In this document: positions 1-8,618 of the stretch, in pieces
Numbering within the stretch: the first letter of the stretch is position 1
How the letters are laid out: each line of letters starts with the position of its first letter
NCBI RefSeq assembly: GCF_007992715.1
Contig: NZ_BKAU01000001.1
Span: 2,108,001 to 2,172,000 of the forward strand
DNA length: 64,000 nucleotides
DNA from: Chitinophaga cymbidii
GTDB lineage: Bacteria; Bacteroidota; Bacteroidia; Chitinophagales; Chitinophagaceae
Direction of reading: 5' to 3'
Made by a program: the position numbers and the translations under genes
Notes under the pieces: generated by a model
The model's input: the letters and a program-made list of their open reading frames with translations, nothing else
What the model was told of the DNA's origin: nothing
The model's database searches: none

Positions 1-1566
1 ATCGCGCCCACCGGCACCATCGGCCTGGTGATGGACTGTGATACCACCGGCGTGGAGCCCGACTTCGCCCTCGTGAAATTCAAGAAGCTCTCCGGCGGCG
101 GGTATTTCAAGATCATCAACCAGTCCATTCCCACCGCGCTGCGCAACCTCGGATATAAGGAGAACGAAGTGAAAGCCATTGTGGATTACGCCAAGGGCAC
201 CGGCAGCTTCGCGGGGGCGCCATACATTAACATCCAGACGTTAAGTGAGAAAGGATTTATCGGGGAGGAGCTGAAGAAGCTGGATGCTGCGGTGGCATCT
301 TCTTTCGATATTGCGTTTGTCTTCAACGTATACACGCTCGGCGAAGAATGCCTGCAACGCCTGGGATTCAAGCCGGAACAGTATTTCAGCCTGGAATTCA
401 GCCTGCTGCATGAGCTGGGCTTTACCGATGAGCAGATCGATGCCGCCAACGATTATGTTTGCGGTACGATGACGGTGGAAGGGGCGCCTTACCTCAGGGA
501 AGCTCATCTTCCGGTGTTCGACTGCGCCAACAAATGCGGCAAGAAAGGCGAACGCTACATTCATCCGCATGGTCACATCCGGATGATGGCCGCCGCACAG
601 CCGTTCATCTCCGGCGCAATTTCAAAGACCATCAACCTGCCCAACGAGGCCGTGGTGGAAGAGATCGCGGATGCTTACAAGCTGAGCTGGGAACTGGGCC
701 TTAAAGCCTGCGCGCTGTACCGCGACGGCTCCAAGCTGAGCCAGCCGCTGAGCAACAAAAGCGACAAGCGTAAAAAGACGGAAGACAGCGCCGAAGCCAC
801 CGAAAGCAGCGCGCAGATCATCGATATGAACCAGCTTACGATCGACGAACTGCTGGAAGAGCTGAACAAGCGCATGCTGGCCAGCGCGGATACCTCCCTG
901 AAACGCGCGCTGAGCCGTATTGTGGAGAGGAAGACCCTGCCCGCCAAGCGCCGCGGCTTCACCCAGAAGGCCAAAGTAGGCGGCCAGCCCATCTTTCTGC
1001 GCACCGGCGAGTACAACGACGGCACACTGGGAGAGATCTTCATCGATCTTGCAAAAGAAGGCTCCACCCTGCGCAGCCTGATGAACTGCTTCGCGATCGC
1101 CGTGTCCGTTGGCCTGCAATACGGTGTGCCGCTGGAAGAGTTTGTAGACAAGTTCGTGTTTACCCGCTTTGAGCCCGCCGGCATGGTAGATCACCCGAAT
1201 ATCAAATCATCCACTTCGCTGATCGATTACATTTTCCGCGTACTCGGATACGAATATCTCGGCCGCACGGACCTTGTGCACATCCTGGACGCGCCTGGCA
1301 ATACCGGGGAAGACGAATGGGATGAGCCCGTTGCAAAACCGGAATTATCCAATGTAAGGATCATCGGCGCAACGCCGCCGGCCGCATCGCCGAAAACGGT
1401 GAAAAGCCAGCCCGTAGCGGCTACCAGCGGAGAAAGCGGTACGCAGGAATACATGCGCAGCATGCAGAGCGATGCGCCGGCCTGTAATACATGCGGACAT
1501 ATCACCGTTCGTTCCGGCACCTGTTACAAATGCCTGAATTGCGGGAACAGCATGGGTTGCAGCTGA
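1..1566 (+). CDS. nrdJ: B12-dependent (class II) ribonucleotide reductase, 3' part
   Basis: This is the C-terminal 521 residues of adenosylcobalamin-dependent ribonucleotide reductase, which makes deoxyribonucleotides in the cytoplasm using a B12-generated thiyl radical. The frame is open from base 1, so the gene is cut by the window edge. The first residues ([17 protein letters not shown]) belong to the barrel active-site region. A TSCPD-type domain lies around residues 320-430. The last 30 residues carry a cysteine cluster (CNTCG, CYKCLNC, MGCS) of the kind that feeds electrons to the active site. A low-complexity linker precedes it. The family call is firm; the N-terminal half is not visible. 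Confidence 0.95.
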   Translation: MAPTGTIGLVMDCDTTGVEPDFALVKFKKLSGGGYFKIINQSIPTALRNLGYKENEVKAIVDYAKGTGSFAGAPYINIQTLSEKGFIGEELKKLDAAVASSFDIAFVFNVYTLGEECLQRLGFKPEQYFSLEFSLLHELGFTDEQIDAANDYVCGTMTVEGAPYLREAHLPVFDCANKCGKKGERYIHPHGHIRMMAAAQPFISGAISKTINLPNEAVVEEIADAYKLSWELGLKACALYRDGSKLSQPLSNKSDKRKKTEDSAEATESSAQIIDMNQLTIDELLEELNKRMLASADTSLKRALSRIVERKTLPAKRRGFTQKAKVGGQPIFLRTGEYNDGTLGEIFIDLAKEGSTLRSLMNCFAIAVSVGLQYGVPLEEFVDKFVFTRFEPAGMVDHPNIKSSTSLIDYIFRVLGYEYLGRTDLVHILDAPGNTGEDEWDEPVAKPELSNVRIIGATPPAASPKTVKSQPVAATSGESGTQEYMRSMQSDAPACNTCGHITVRSGTCYKCLNCGNSMGCS

Positions 1567-1785
1567 TGAAAACGGTATTTAGTTTAGGAATGTTTAACAA
1601 GCGTAACAAGGAAAAATGGTTTTTGGCTGATCGCTGAAAGCTGCGGTGGTACCGGGTTTGTGAGGTATATATGATAAAAAAACTTTGTTAATTATTTGTT
1701 ATTCGGACTTAAAAATTTCAAATAAAGTTAATATAGATATACCTTTGATTTTAAATAGGGTTTTCATAGGATAGTAACAAATTGA

Positions 1786-1810
1786 GGGCGCTTTTCTAGG
1801 TGCCCTTTTT
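1786..1810 (+). terminator. intrinsic terminator hairpin
   Basis: GGGCGC (1786-1791) pairs with GTGCCC (1800-1805), with one G-U pair and an 8-base loop, and is followed by TTTTT. It is the first terminator downstream of nrdJ, about 220 bases past its stop. Confidence 0.65.
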
Positions 1811-2100
1811 CTTTTCCCTTTATTGAAAAAATGCCCTTTTTTACCCCATATCTGCCCGCAAGCACCCAAATAAAAATAAACTGCATCTGCACCCGGTACT
1901 TTATAACAACGCCATCTGATACTGTTGCAAATAACGCCATGATTCTACTGCGGTGAAAAAATCTCTCTGCCTGAAGAAGTATACTTTTTTGAAAAACATT
2001 CAATAATCAGCCGCTATTTTCGTATTTATTCATTTTATTCAACATATTTTGCAGTTTTTGAATATTACGAATTAGATGAATTTATTTATTTAATTAATTT

Positions 2101-2233
2101 TATATTTGTTAAAGTATTAATTTTTATATGGTTACTGTCCTATGAAAAACCAAATATTCCTACACCGCGAGAATCTTCTTGCATTGTAAATGACTCTCGA
2201 AAGCAATGGATTTTTCCATTGCTTTTGTTTTTT
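2101..2233 (+). ncRNA. possible small RNA ending at a strong hairpin
   Basis: An exact -7 match, TATATTTG (2101-2108), is followed by about 115 bases without an obvious protein and then by a strong terminator-type hairpin at 2200-2232. This arrangement fits a short noncoding transcript. The -33 element is weak (no TTTG at the expected distance), and nothing in the body matches an RNA family I know, so this is only a candidate. Confidence 0.22.
2200..2232 (+). terminator. strong intrinsic terminator
   Basis: AAAGCAATGGA (2200-2210) pairs perfectly over 11 bases with TCCATTGCTTT (2215-2225) around a TTTT loop, and a T-rich tract (TGTTTTTT) follows. The T tract is on the + strand, so it ends rightward transcription before the convergent gene at 2255-3001. 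Confidence 0.75.
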
Positions 2234-2254
2234 CAGACGATTTAATAACGATGA

Positions 2255-3001
2255 TCAACCCGGCAGCAGGTCGCAGAAGAAGAAACGGGTGTCCCATTCA
2301 GCAGGGGCAGCACGGAAGCAATCATTGTCACCCTCTTTATAACAATCACTTCCATTATTACCGGCAGGCGTATAGGAACGTTCTACCGTTTCGCCGGTTG
2401 TAAAGGCCACCGGCGCCTTGAATATTGGCCCATCGAACACAAAACTGTGGAATTCACCGTTTTCCCCGCAGGGATCAACCCCGGCCGGAAGATCGGCCAG
2501 GAAAGACGCATCTATCAGCCGCCCGGCGAACGAGGCCGGCAGGTATTTCGCATTAACACATACGATCACCGCTTTGAACCCCGCGGCAATGAATTCTCGC
2601 ACCAGCCCCGCGCTATCCCTCTTCCACAGTGGAAACACCCCCTGCATGTCCACCTGCGCCAGCTGCGTTTCGCGGTACGCCCGCAGGTCTTCCAGGAAAA
2701 TATCCCCGAAAACGGCCTGCCGCACCCCCTCGGCCCGGAACCGGGAAAGCCGCTCCCGCATAATACCATTGTAATCCTCCATGGAAGCATTCTCCGGCAA
2801 CCATGCTTTCACCAGCTCAATACCGGTTTGCCGCGCCTGCTCGTCCAGCAGCTCCTCCCGTACACCGTGCATGGACACGCGGCGGTGCGCCGCGCTCAGC
2901 GTGGTGAAGAGGTAACGGATATCGTATTTCCCTTCCTGCTGCAGTTGCCACAGGGCTAAAGAGGCGTCTTTGCCTCCGCTCCAGTTGATATATGCATTCA
3001 T
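2255..3001 (-). CDS. Dph6-like ATP-pyrophosphatase (diphthine-ammonia ligase family)
   Basis: This 248-residue cytoplasmic protein starts with the PP-loop SGGKDA (residues 9-14), the ATP-binding signature of the adenine-nucleotide alpha-hydrolase fold used by Dph6 and related amidoligases. Further family-typical segments follow: LSAAHRRVSMHG (about 36-47), FGDIFLEDLR (about 98-107) and a C-terminal VDPCGENGEFHSFV (about 175-188). In eukaryotes and archaea Dph6 amidates diphthine on EF-2. Bacteria lack diphthamide, so the substrate here is unknown. It is divergent from the PhoD-like gene and stands alone. Confidence 0.85.
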   Translation of the reverse strand: MNAYINWSGGKDASLALWQLQQEGKYDIRYLFTTLSAAHRRVSMHGVREELLDEQARQTGIELVKAWLPENASMEDYNGIMRERLSRFRAEGVRQAVFGDIFLEDLRAYRETQLAQVDMQGVFPLWKRDSAGLVREFIAAGFKAVIVCVNAKYLPASFAGRLIDASFLADLPAGVDPCGENGEFHSFVFDGPIFKAPVAFTTGETVERSYTPAGNNGSDCYKEGDNDCFRAAPAEWDTRFFFCDLLPG

Positions 3002-3061
3002 TTAACGTAAAATTATTCAAAATCCCGCTACCGGCGCTACCCGCCGCTGTCCGGAATACAA

Positions 3062-3069
3062 TATATTTG
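3062..3069 (+). promoter_or_regulatory. promoter -7 element of the PhoD-like gene
   Basis: TATATTTG is an exact match to the Bacteroidota -7 consensus TAnnTTTG and lies 18 bases before the ATG at 3088. No clear -33 TTTG is present at 17-20 bases upstream. Confidence 0.5.
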
Positions 3070-3087
3070 AAAACATAATTTTCAAGT

Positions 3088-4440
3088 ATGGCACATCGTT
3101 ACCTGTCCCTCTTCCTGCTGGTCTGCATGACCATCAGCGTTTCCGCCCAGAAATCCCTCGTGGCCGGCCCCATGGCCGGATCTGTAGAGCTGCGCGACGC
3201 CATCATTTGGCTGGAAGTGTCGCCCGCCGTGAAACGGGCCGCTATCCGCTATTACATCAAAGGAAAACCGGCCGCGGCACAGACAGAAACCTACAAAGGC
3301 GAGCTTGGCAACAGGTATAACCCGCTGAAGATCACCCTCGTAAACCTGCAACCCGGCACCACCTACCAGTATGAAGTGCTGCTGAACGGACAAAAAACAC
3401 CGCTCCCCGCGCCGCTGACCTTCACCACGAAATCATTGTGGCAGTTCCGCACCCCCGCGCCGGACTTCTCATTCCTCACCGGCTCCTGTGCCTATTTCAA
3501 CGAACCGGCATTCGACCGTCCGGGTAAACCCTACGGCAACGATTCTTCCATTTTCGAAACGATGGCCCGCACCCCGGCGGATTTTATGATCTGGCTCGGC
3601 GATAACTGGTATACCCGCGAAGTGGATTACAGCTCGGTACCAGGACTGGAATACCGCGCCCACCGGGACCGTTCCTTGCCCGTGCTGCAGCGCTTCCTGC
3701 AGGTGATGCCGCATTACGCTACATGGGACGATCACGATTTTGGTCCCAATAACTCCAACAAATCCTTCATCTTCCGCGCCGATTCCCGGCGGGTGTTCTC
3801 GCAATACTGGCCCAATCCCAGTTTTGGCGAGAAAGGAGAGGGCATCTACACCAAATACAGCTACAGCGATGTGGATTTCTTCCTGCTGGACGGCCGCTAC
3901 TGGTCCTCCGCCGGGGAAATGCCGGACAGTATTGACGGAAAGCCGAACCCGGACAAAAAAATGTATGGGGACGGGCAGATGGAATGGTTGCGGAACGCCT
4001 TGCTGCAGAGCAACGCCTCCTTCAAGGTCATTGTCACCGGCAGCCAGGCCCTGAATCCCATCTCGATCTTCGACAGCTTTCATCATTTTCCTATTGAATA
4101 TGAACCGTTTATGCGTTTTCTGAAAGATCACGACATTCCCGGCGTGCTCTTCCTGACCGGCGACCGGCATCATTCCGAGGTGATCCGTTTTCCCCGCGAA
4201 GGCACTTATCCTTTATATGATATCACCAGTTCGCCCCTTACTTCCGGTGTGGGCGGCGTATTGAGAGGGAATGAGAAAGACAATCCCTACCGCGTGCCCG
4301 GCACCCTGGTGGTCACCCAGAATTTCGCCAGGGTCAGCGTAACGGGGGAGAAGGGGAAACGCCGGCTGAAAGTGATATTTATGGACCGGGACCAGCGGGA
4401 ACTTGCCGCTTTTGAGGTGTCGCAGGAAGAGCTGAAATAG
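3088..4440 (+). CDS. PhoD-like secreted metallophosphatase (alkaline phosphatase D family)
   Basis: This is a 450-residue exported phosphatase or phosphodiesterase. Residues 1-20 form a Sec signal peptide ending in SVSAQ. A fibronectin-like N-terminal domain (about 25-115) ends near LTFTTKS and is followed by the metallophosphatase domain. Metal-binding motifs visible are SFLTGSCAY (about 128-136), WLGDNWYT (about 169-176), WDDHDFG (about 213-219) and TGDRHHSE (about 356-363). PhoD enzymes hydrolyse phosphate mono- or diesters outside the cytoplasm with a Fe/Ca centre. It is monocistronic, with its own -7 element. The exact substrate cannot be read from the sequence. Confidence 0.9.
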   Translation: MAHRYLSLFLLVCMTISVSAQKSLVAGPMAGSVELRDAIIWLEVSPAVKRAAIRYYIKGKPAAAQTETYKGELGNRYNPLKITLVNLQPGTTYQYEVLLNGQKTPLPAPLTFTTKSLWQFRTPAPDFSFLTGSCAYFNEPAFDRPGKPYGNDSSIFETMARTPADFMIWLGDNWYTREVDYSSVPGLEYRAHRDRSLPVLQRFLQVMPHYATWDDHDFGPNNSNKSFIFRADSRRVFSQYWPNPSFGEKGEGIYTKYSYSDVDFFLLDGRYWSSAGEMPDSIDGKPNPDKKMYGDGQMEWLRNALLQSNASFKVIVTGSQALNPISIFDSFHHFPIEYEPFMRFLKDHDIPGVLFLTGDRHHSEVIRFPREGTYPLYDITSSPLTSGVGGVLRGNEKDNPYRVPGTLVVTQNFARVSVTGEKGKRRLKVIFMDRDQRELAAFEVSQEELK

Positions 4441-4634
4441 CCTGAAAATGAGGACGCCGGAAAAAATCCCCGCATCTTTTGCAACTTTTTAAAGCGCCGC
4501 TCGTCTTTTTAATATACGACCGGAACAGTTCATACCGTTAATATCACTGTTTATACCGCCGGAAGGCGGATTTGTACCGGGGAGATATTTTATATGAATT
4601 ATTTTGTATTTTTAGGTCATTAAAATTTACCCTT

Positions 4635-5129
4635 ATGAAAAAGCTGTTGTTCTTGCTGATGCTCGTTACGGTAGCAGCCACTGCAGCGGTCGCTAAAAAC
4701 GGCGGCAACGAAAATAATGGTGACAAGCCTGATAAAGGTGCAAAAGCCAGGTCTGCCAGCGCAAACGCCAGCAGACTGGAGGAATTCATCTGGACGCTTC
4801 CACAAGCCGCCAAAGTGCAAAAGGTAGACGAGTGCGAAATGCAAGAAGCAATGGTCGATCTTTATAAATGGTATCTGCAGAATGAAACCCGCATCAACAA
4901 CAGCCCTGTAATACAGGGTGATGATCAGGACGCCGTAGTTGCGCCGTTCAAGGTAGACCCGAAAGTGTTGCAGCAATACCTGAAATTTATCAAGAAGAAT
5001 TTCCCGGGTCTCAATGAAGACGACCTTTCTGATAGATCTGCCTCCACATCTGCAAAGAAAAAGAATGCTCCGGTATCCTATCGGGATGACCTGGACGCAC
5101 CCATTTCTGTGACCGCTTCTCCCAGGTAA
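4635..5129 (+). CDS. small secreted protein of unknown function
   Basis: This 164-residue protein was not recognised. I start it at ATG 4635 because MKKLLFLLMLVTVAATAAVA is a clean Sec signal peptide; an upstream in-frame ATG at 4572 would bury it. After cleavage the protein is polar: an Asn/Gly/Lys/Asp-rich stretch (about 20-35), a helical middle containing WTLPQAAKVQ and MVDLYKWYLQNE, and a basic, Ser/Lys-rich tail. There is no lipobox and no second membrane segment, so it is probably periplasmic or released. It sits alone between the PhoD-like gene and a YcxB-like membrane protein. Confidence 0.7.
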   Translation: MKKLLFLLMLVTVAATAAVAKNGGNENNGDKPDKGAKARSASANASRLEEFIWTLPQAAKVQKVDECEMQEAMVDLYKWYLQNETRINNSPVIQGDDQDAVVAPFKVDPKVLQQYLKFIKKNFPGLNEDDLSDRSASTSAKKKNAPVSYRDDLDAPISVTASPR

Positions 5130-5137
5130 ATACCACC

Positions 5138-5168
5138 TTTGCCTGAAAATTTTTTTTTCGTAAGTTCG
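5138..5168 (+). promoter_or_regulatory. promoter of the YcxB-like gene
   Basis: TTTG (5138-5141), 19 bases of spacer, then TAAGTTCG (5161-5168), which has one mismatch to TAnnTTTG. It ends only 4 bases before the ATG at 5173, so the transcript would be leaderless or nearly so. Confidence 0.45.
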
Positions 5169-5172
5169 TTGA

Positions 5173-5676
5173 ATGCACTTTTTGCAGTTCACTTACAATC
5201 GGGAAGAGGTTATTAATGCATTGCGTTTCCACTTTCTCCGGCGCGGCGAGATCAAAGTGTTCCGTAACACGCTGATCATCCTGCTGGTTGCTGCTGTTAC
5301 GGGGTATCTTTTCAGCGTGGTCAATTTTAATGCATTACTGGGGATCTGTGTGATGATGATCATCATCGGGTGGGCTTTCTGGTATCTGCTGCCGGTATCT
5401 ACCTACAACAAGGCCGCCACTTTCAAAGATAATATCCGCCTGCGCTATAACGAGGAAGGCATGGCCATTTCCACCGCTAACACCGGTGAGCGCGCACTTT
5501 CCTGGCGCAACTTTTCGCAGATCGTGGAAACACGTTCTTTCTTTTTTCTTTACCGGGACAAACGCAGTTTTTTTCTCATTCCCACCAGCGCTTTTGAAAA
5601 CGAGGACGCCCGGAATGCTTTCAGCCGGCTGCTGCAATCCATCTTCTCCGACTACAGCCGCTTGAACATCTCATAA
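5173..5676 (+). CDS. YcxB-like membrane protein
   Basis: This 167-residue protein has two adjacent hydrophobic segments (about 33-52 and 55-75). A cytoplasmic C-terminal domain contains the alternating pattern IRLRYNEEGMAIS...ERALSWRNFSQIVETRSFFFLY, typical of the YcxB-like C-terminal domain. The fold is a small beta-rich module with an EEG-turn and a SW motif; its molecular role is unknown. The last 25 bases overlap the convergent GNAT gene. Confidence 0.7.
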   Translation: MHFLQFTYNREEVINALRFHFLRRGEIKVFRNTLIILLVAAVTGYLFSVVNFNALLGICVMMIIIGWAFWYLLPVSTYNKAATFKDNIRLRYNEEGMAISTANTGERALSWRNFSQIVETRSFFFLYRDKRSFFLIPTSAFENEDARNAFSRLLQSIFSDYSRLNIS

Positions 5677-6083
5677 TGCGCGATGCCCACTTCTTCAAAT
5701 TCATCTCCCCTCACTTCGTATCCGTTCCTGCTGTAAAAGGGAACCGCCACCTTGCGGGCATGCATCATCAATTCGGAAAAGCCGTTGCTGCGCGCCTGCT
5801 CTTCCGCGAAGGCCAGTATGCTGCTGCCGGTGCCCTTGCCCTGTAAATTCCCGTCTACCGCCATTTGCCGGAGCTGCACGGTGGTTTCGTTCAACGGCGT
5901 CAGGATGCAGCATCCGAGCATGCGGCCCTCGTCAAAACAGCCGATCAGTATATCGTTGATTTCCTGCCGGAGATATTCGGGGGAAAAAGTAAGGCCCAGC
6001 GGTTGCCGGAGGATGCTGTCGCGGAGCTGCACCATTTCCTGGTAATCGCAGCTGCCATATTCGATGATACGCAAAGTGCCCAT
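5652..6083 (-). CDS. GNAT family N-acetyltransferase
   Basis: This 143-residue cytoplasmic enzyme transfers acetyl from acetyl-CoA to an unknown amine. The acetyl-CoA loop appears as QLRQMAVDGNLQGKGTGSSIL (about residues 70-90), matching the Q/RxxGxG/A motif of ElaA/GNAT enzymes. The C-terminal FYSRNGYEVRGDEFEEVGIAHYEM is the standard end of this group. It lies 9 bases downstream of the PRPP-synthetase-like gene on the same strand, so the two probably share a transcript. Its 3' end overlaps the convergent YcxB-like gene by 25 bases. Confidence 0.88.
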   Translation of the reverse strand: MGTLRIIEYGSCDYQEMVQLRDSILRQPLGLTFSPEYLRQEINDILIGCFDEGRMLGCCILTPLNETTVQLRQMAVDGNLQGKGTGSSILAFAEEQARSNGFSELMMHARKVAVPFYSRNGYEVRGDEFEEVGIAHYEMFKRL

Positions 6084-6092
6084 CCTGCAAAA

Positions 6093-7025
6093 TTACTGCG
6101 GAATATGCTGAAAATGATCAACGATGAGCGGCGCCACGGACTGTACTTTCAGCAGCGGATCATTGACCAGCAGGGCATTGGGATGCGTGTCCGTACAAAC
6201 GACCTGCTGAATGAGCCCGCTGTCGCGGATCTCCCCGAAGCCGTCACCAGCGAAGATCCCGTGCGTGGTGATCACCGCAATGGCGCTGGCGCCCGCATTA
6301 CGGTATGCTTCCGCCGCATGCAACAGGGAGCCGCCGGTGCGCACCATATCATCATAAATGATCACCAGCTGGTCCCGCACATTGGCGCTGATAGCCGTGA
6401 TATGCGTTTCTTCCCCCGAAACGCGGCGTTTGAAAACAAATGCGGCGGGCACGTGAAGGTCATTCGCCAGCGATTCCACCCATTTTGCACGGCCGGCGTC
6501 CGTACTGGCCAGCACAAAAGGCCGGCCCTGCGCGAATTCCAGCGCCGCTTCGCGCACGAAGTGTTTGCCGTACAGGTGCACGGGGCGCACGTTGCTTTCA
6601 AAATAGTAGGAGATGCCGTCCACATGCAGATCGATCATGATCACTTTCGTGCCCAGCGAAGTGGCGGGCAGCGCGGAAAAAAGCAGGGCGCGGGTCTTGG
6701 CCTTTACGATCTCGCCCGGCTGTACCGCCCTTTCCATGGTGGAATAGCCGAAATAGGGGATGATGAGGTTCATGCACAAGGCGCCGTTCTGGATACAGCC
6801 GTTGGCAATGTCGAACAGCTCCAGCGTTTCCTTGTCATCTATCGTGCCGCCGATCAGCAGTACTTCCTTGCCGCTAACGCTGCTGGTTATACGATGATAA
6901 TGTTCGCCGTCCGGGAAGTCGCGGATGTTGATATCGCCGTTTTCCCAGTTTTCGGGGGCAAGCGCCAATATCCGGTCTTTCAGGTACTGGTAACGTTGTG
7001 TGGCGAACAGGATTTTTTGCGGCAT
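6093..7025 (-). CDS. divergent ribose-phosphate pyrophosphokinase
   Basis: This 310-residue protein resembles PRPP synthetase, which makes 5-phosphoribosyl 1-diphosphate from ribose 5-phosphate and ATP. Recognisable parts are FPDGEHYHRI (about 38-47), PYFGYSTMERAVQPGEIVKAK (about 101-121), DLHVDGISYYF (about 144-154), the catalytic-loop KRR (about 201-203) and the PRPP-binding loop VIIYDDMVRTGGSL (about 225-238). The loop differs from the usual VxVDDxxxTGGT, and the RQD of the YARQDRK motif is replaced by STMER. It could be a true PRPP synthetase or a paralogue with altered regulation. It is the first gene of a probable two-gene unit with the GNAT enzyme. Confidence 0.8.
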   Translation of the reverse strand: MPQKILFATQRYQYLKDRILALAPENWENGDINIRDFPDGEHYHRITSSVSGKEVLLIGGTIDDKETLELFDIANGCIQNGALCMNLIIPYFGYSTMERAVQPGEIVKAKTRALLFSALPATSLGTKVIMIDLHVDGISYYFESNVRPVHLYGKHFVREAALEFAQGRPFVLASTDAGRAKWVESLANDLHVPAAFVFKRRVSGEETHITAISANVRDQLVIIYDDMVRTGGSLLHAAEAYRNAGASAIAVITTHGIFAGDGFGEIRDSGLIQQVVCTDTHPNALLVNDPLLKVQSVAPLIVDHFQHIPQ

Positions 7026-7105
7026 GGCACGATATTCGGATGATGATCCCCGAATTTATGCAAATCCCGGTTAGGTGGATTGATATAACTGAATTATTTT
7101 TAACG

Positions 7106-7134
7106 TTTCATTTGGAGCGGGAACGCTAAATTTG
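7106..7134 (+). promoter_or_regulatory. promoter of the carboxypeptidase-regulatory-domain gene
   Basis: TTTC (7106-7109) with a 17-base spacer precedes TAAATTTG (7127-7134), an exact TAnnTTTG match. The ATG lies 10 bases further on at 7145, giving a very short leader. Confidence 0.5.
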
Positions 7135-7144
7135 AAAGATTAGT

Positions 7145-7900
7145 ATGAAGAATCTGTTTCGATACGCTGTCGCATTACCTGTATTGATATTGTGCCTGCT
7201 GCAGGATGCTGCCGCCCAGGTGCGCATTACGGGTATGGTTACGGATGCCGACAGCCGTGCGGGCCTGCCCTCTGTGAGCATCTGGAATAAAAGAACAAAA
7301 GTAGGTACGGTCAGTAATGAAACCGGCAGGTTCTATATTGAAGCGATGCCCGGCGATACGATCGAATTTTCCATGCTGAGCTATGTGCGGCATCAGATCA
7401 TAGCCAGCGGTATTTCCTCCGTGCAGAACGTGGCGCTGAAACGGCAGATCTTCGGGCTGCAGGGCGTGAACGTACGGGGGCGCATCTATCACCGCGATTC
7501 GCTGGCCATACGCGATGAATATGGCGGATATTTCGGCTATAAAAGGCCCGGCGCGATGGACGTGCTGAAAACATTGCCTTCCAATCCGATCACCGCCCTC
7601 AGTTACCTCATCCCCAGCAAAGCGCGCAAACGCAAGGAGAAATTCGGCGAGCAGCTGGTGTACTGGGAAAAGGAAAAGCACATCGATTACCGCTATAACC
7701 CCGACCTGGTGTCGAAGCTCACCAAACTGGAAAGCCCCGAGCTGGATACTTTCATGCTGGCGTACCGGCCCAGTTACAACTTCCTGTTAAGCGCATCGGA
7801 TTATGATCTGATGTTGTTCATCAAGCAATCTTATGCGAAGTATGTGAAGCTGAAGGGGCTGAGGCCGGAGGATGGGGATACTACGACTGCACAACCCTAG
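7145..7900 (+). CDS. carboxypeptidase-like regulatory domain protein, exported
   Basis: This 251-residue protein has a signal peptide (residues 1-24, ending AAAQ). A CarboxypepD_reg-like beta-sandwich follows (about 26-105: ITGMVTDADSRAGLPSVSIWNKRTKVGTVSNETGRF, then PGDTIEFSMLSY), the domain that also begins SusC-type receptors. The C-terminal 140 residues are helical and basic with no domain I recognise. Such proteins are common stand-alone envelope proteins in Bacteroidota, but their role is not established. The 3' end overlaps the convergent toxin-like gene by 20 bases. Confidence 0.8.
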   Translation: MKNLFRYAVALPVLILCLLQDAAAQVRITGMVTDADSRAGLPSVSIWNKRTKVGTVSNETGRFYIEAMPGDTIEFSMLSYVRHQIIASGISSVQNVALKRQIFGLQGVNVRGRIYHRDSLAIRDEYGGYFGYKRPGAMDVLKTLPSNPITALSYLIPSKARKRKEKFGEQLVYWEKEKHIDYRYNPDLVSKLTKLESPELDTFMLAYRPSYNFLLSASDYDLMLFIKQSYAKYVKLKGLRPEDGDTTTAQP

Positions 7901-8540
7901 CGCATTCATGATATTGCGCTAGATGTCCGTCAATATCAATTTCATAACGCGGCAGGAAAAATCCCAGGATGCAATCCGGGTTTCTGATGCAGATTTGAAT
8001 ATGCGTGCCGTGATGAAATCCCGCATTTTCATATAAAGGTTCTCCTTCAATGAATGCACTTCTGACAGAATCGAAAGTCTTTAAGGTTGAATCGCCTTGC
8101 TGCATATTATAAATAGAGCCATGCATGTATTCAATCACTGCGCAATCAAGTTTCCTTAATACCTTGTCCTGCAATAACGTTCCCGGCGGCGCTGAATTTT
8201 GAGGCAATGGAGTGCCGGATTGGAGATAGTCCCGCGTCATTGTTTGATAATATTCGTCCAGCATCGTTATATATTTCTTGTTCAGCAGATCGCAGCAGTG
8301 ATTCAAGTTAACGACAGCTCCGATCACGGCAGCCTTTTTGATTATTCCTTTCTTTTCCTTCTGGGCGGCCCATTCATAGGCCCTTTCGAGATTATTCTCC
8401 CATAAGTAAAATCCGTTTCCAAGCCAGTCATAAGGCTTTGTGCTGATCCTGATTTCATTGGGATTGTTCAACAGTTGTTGGCATACCGCTTCATCGCAGC
8501 CATGAAATCCAATGATAAGGTTTGGTCTTACATCATACAT
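7881..8540 (-). CDS. putative ADP-ribosyltransferase-fold toxin
   Basis: This 219-residue cytoplasmic protein has an N-terminus that reads IIGFHGCDE (residues 9-17) and then DWLGNGFYLWENNLERAYEWA (about 38-58). That is the H-x-G and G-x-G-F-Y-x-W pattern of PARP/ART-type folds, as in DUF3990-like and related toxins: His13 and Tyr45 would form two members of an H-Y-E-like NAD site. The third residue is not clear; acidic candidates lie in the last 30 residues. There is no signal peptide or membrane segment. The gene is preceded on the same strand by a 60-residue gene, the usual toxin-antitoxin layout. ART function and toxicity are inferences from motif and context. Confidence 0.55.
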   Translation of the reverse strand: MYDVRPNLIIGFHGCDEAVCQQLLNNPNEIRISTKPYDWLGNGFYLWENNLERAYEWAAQKEKKGIIKKAAVIGAVVNLNHCCDLLNKKYITMLDEYYQTMTRDYLQSGTPLPQNSAPPGTLLQDKVLRKLDCAVIEYMHGSIYNMQQGDSTLKTFDSVRSAFIEGEPLYENAGFHHGTHIQICIRNPDCILGFFLPRYEIDIDGHLAQYHECARVVQS

Positions 8541-8543
8541 AAA

Positions 8544-8618
8544 ATGACATTCAAATTAAAACCTGAATCTTACATTGTAGATCAAATACGGGAGGGCAAC
8601 TGGCTGCGCGTAGACTAA
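8544..8618 (+). other. 24-codon open frame filling the gap of the toxin-like unit
   Basis: ATG 8544 to TAA 8618 encodes a peptide beginning MTFKLKPESY and ending NWLRVD, on the opposite strand to the two flanking genes. It occupies almost exactly the gap between them. There is no obvious promoter. It may be chance, or a remnant of an older gene. Kept only as an observation. Confidence 0.15.

Larger units (their letters stand above)
1567..2254. other. AT-rich intergenic region with two hairpins
   Basis: No convincing gene is seen in these 688 bases. Base composition drops sharply to AT-rich compared with the flanking genes. It holds two terminator-like hairpins (1786-1810 and 2200-2232) and two exact TAnnTTTG promoter -7 matches (1740-1747 and 2101-2108). 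Neither -7 match has a clear -33 TTTG partner. A short reverse-strand open frame at 1764-2003 has no recognisable protein character and crosses the first hairpin. Confidence 0.6.

Noticed and set aside
1764..2003. 79-codon - strand open frame in the AT-rich gap
   Set aside because: It crosses a terminator hairpin, has poor coding character and no recognisable motifs.
5865..7043. 392-codon + strand open frame
   Set aside because: It is antisense to the GNAT and PRPP-synthetase-like genes, both of which have clear family motifs.
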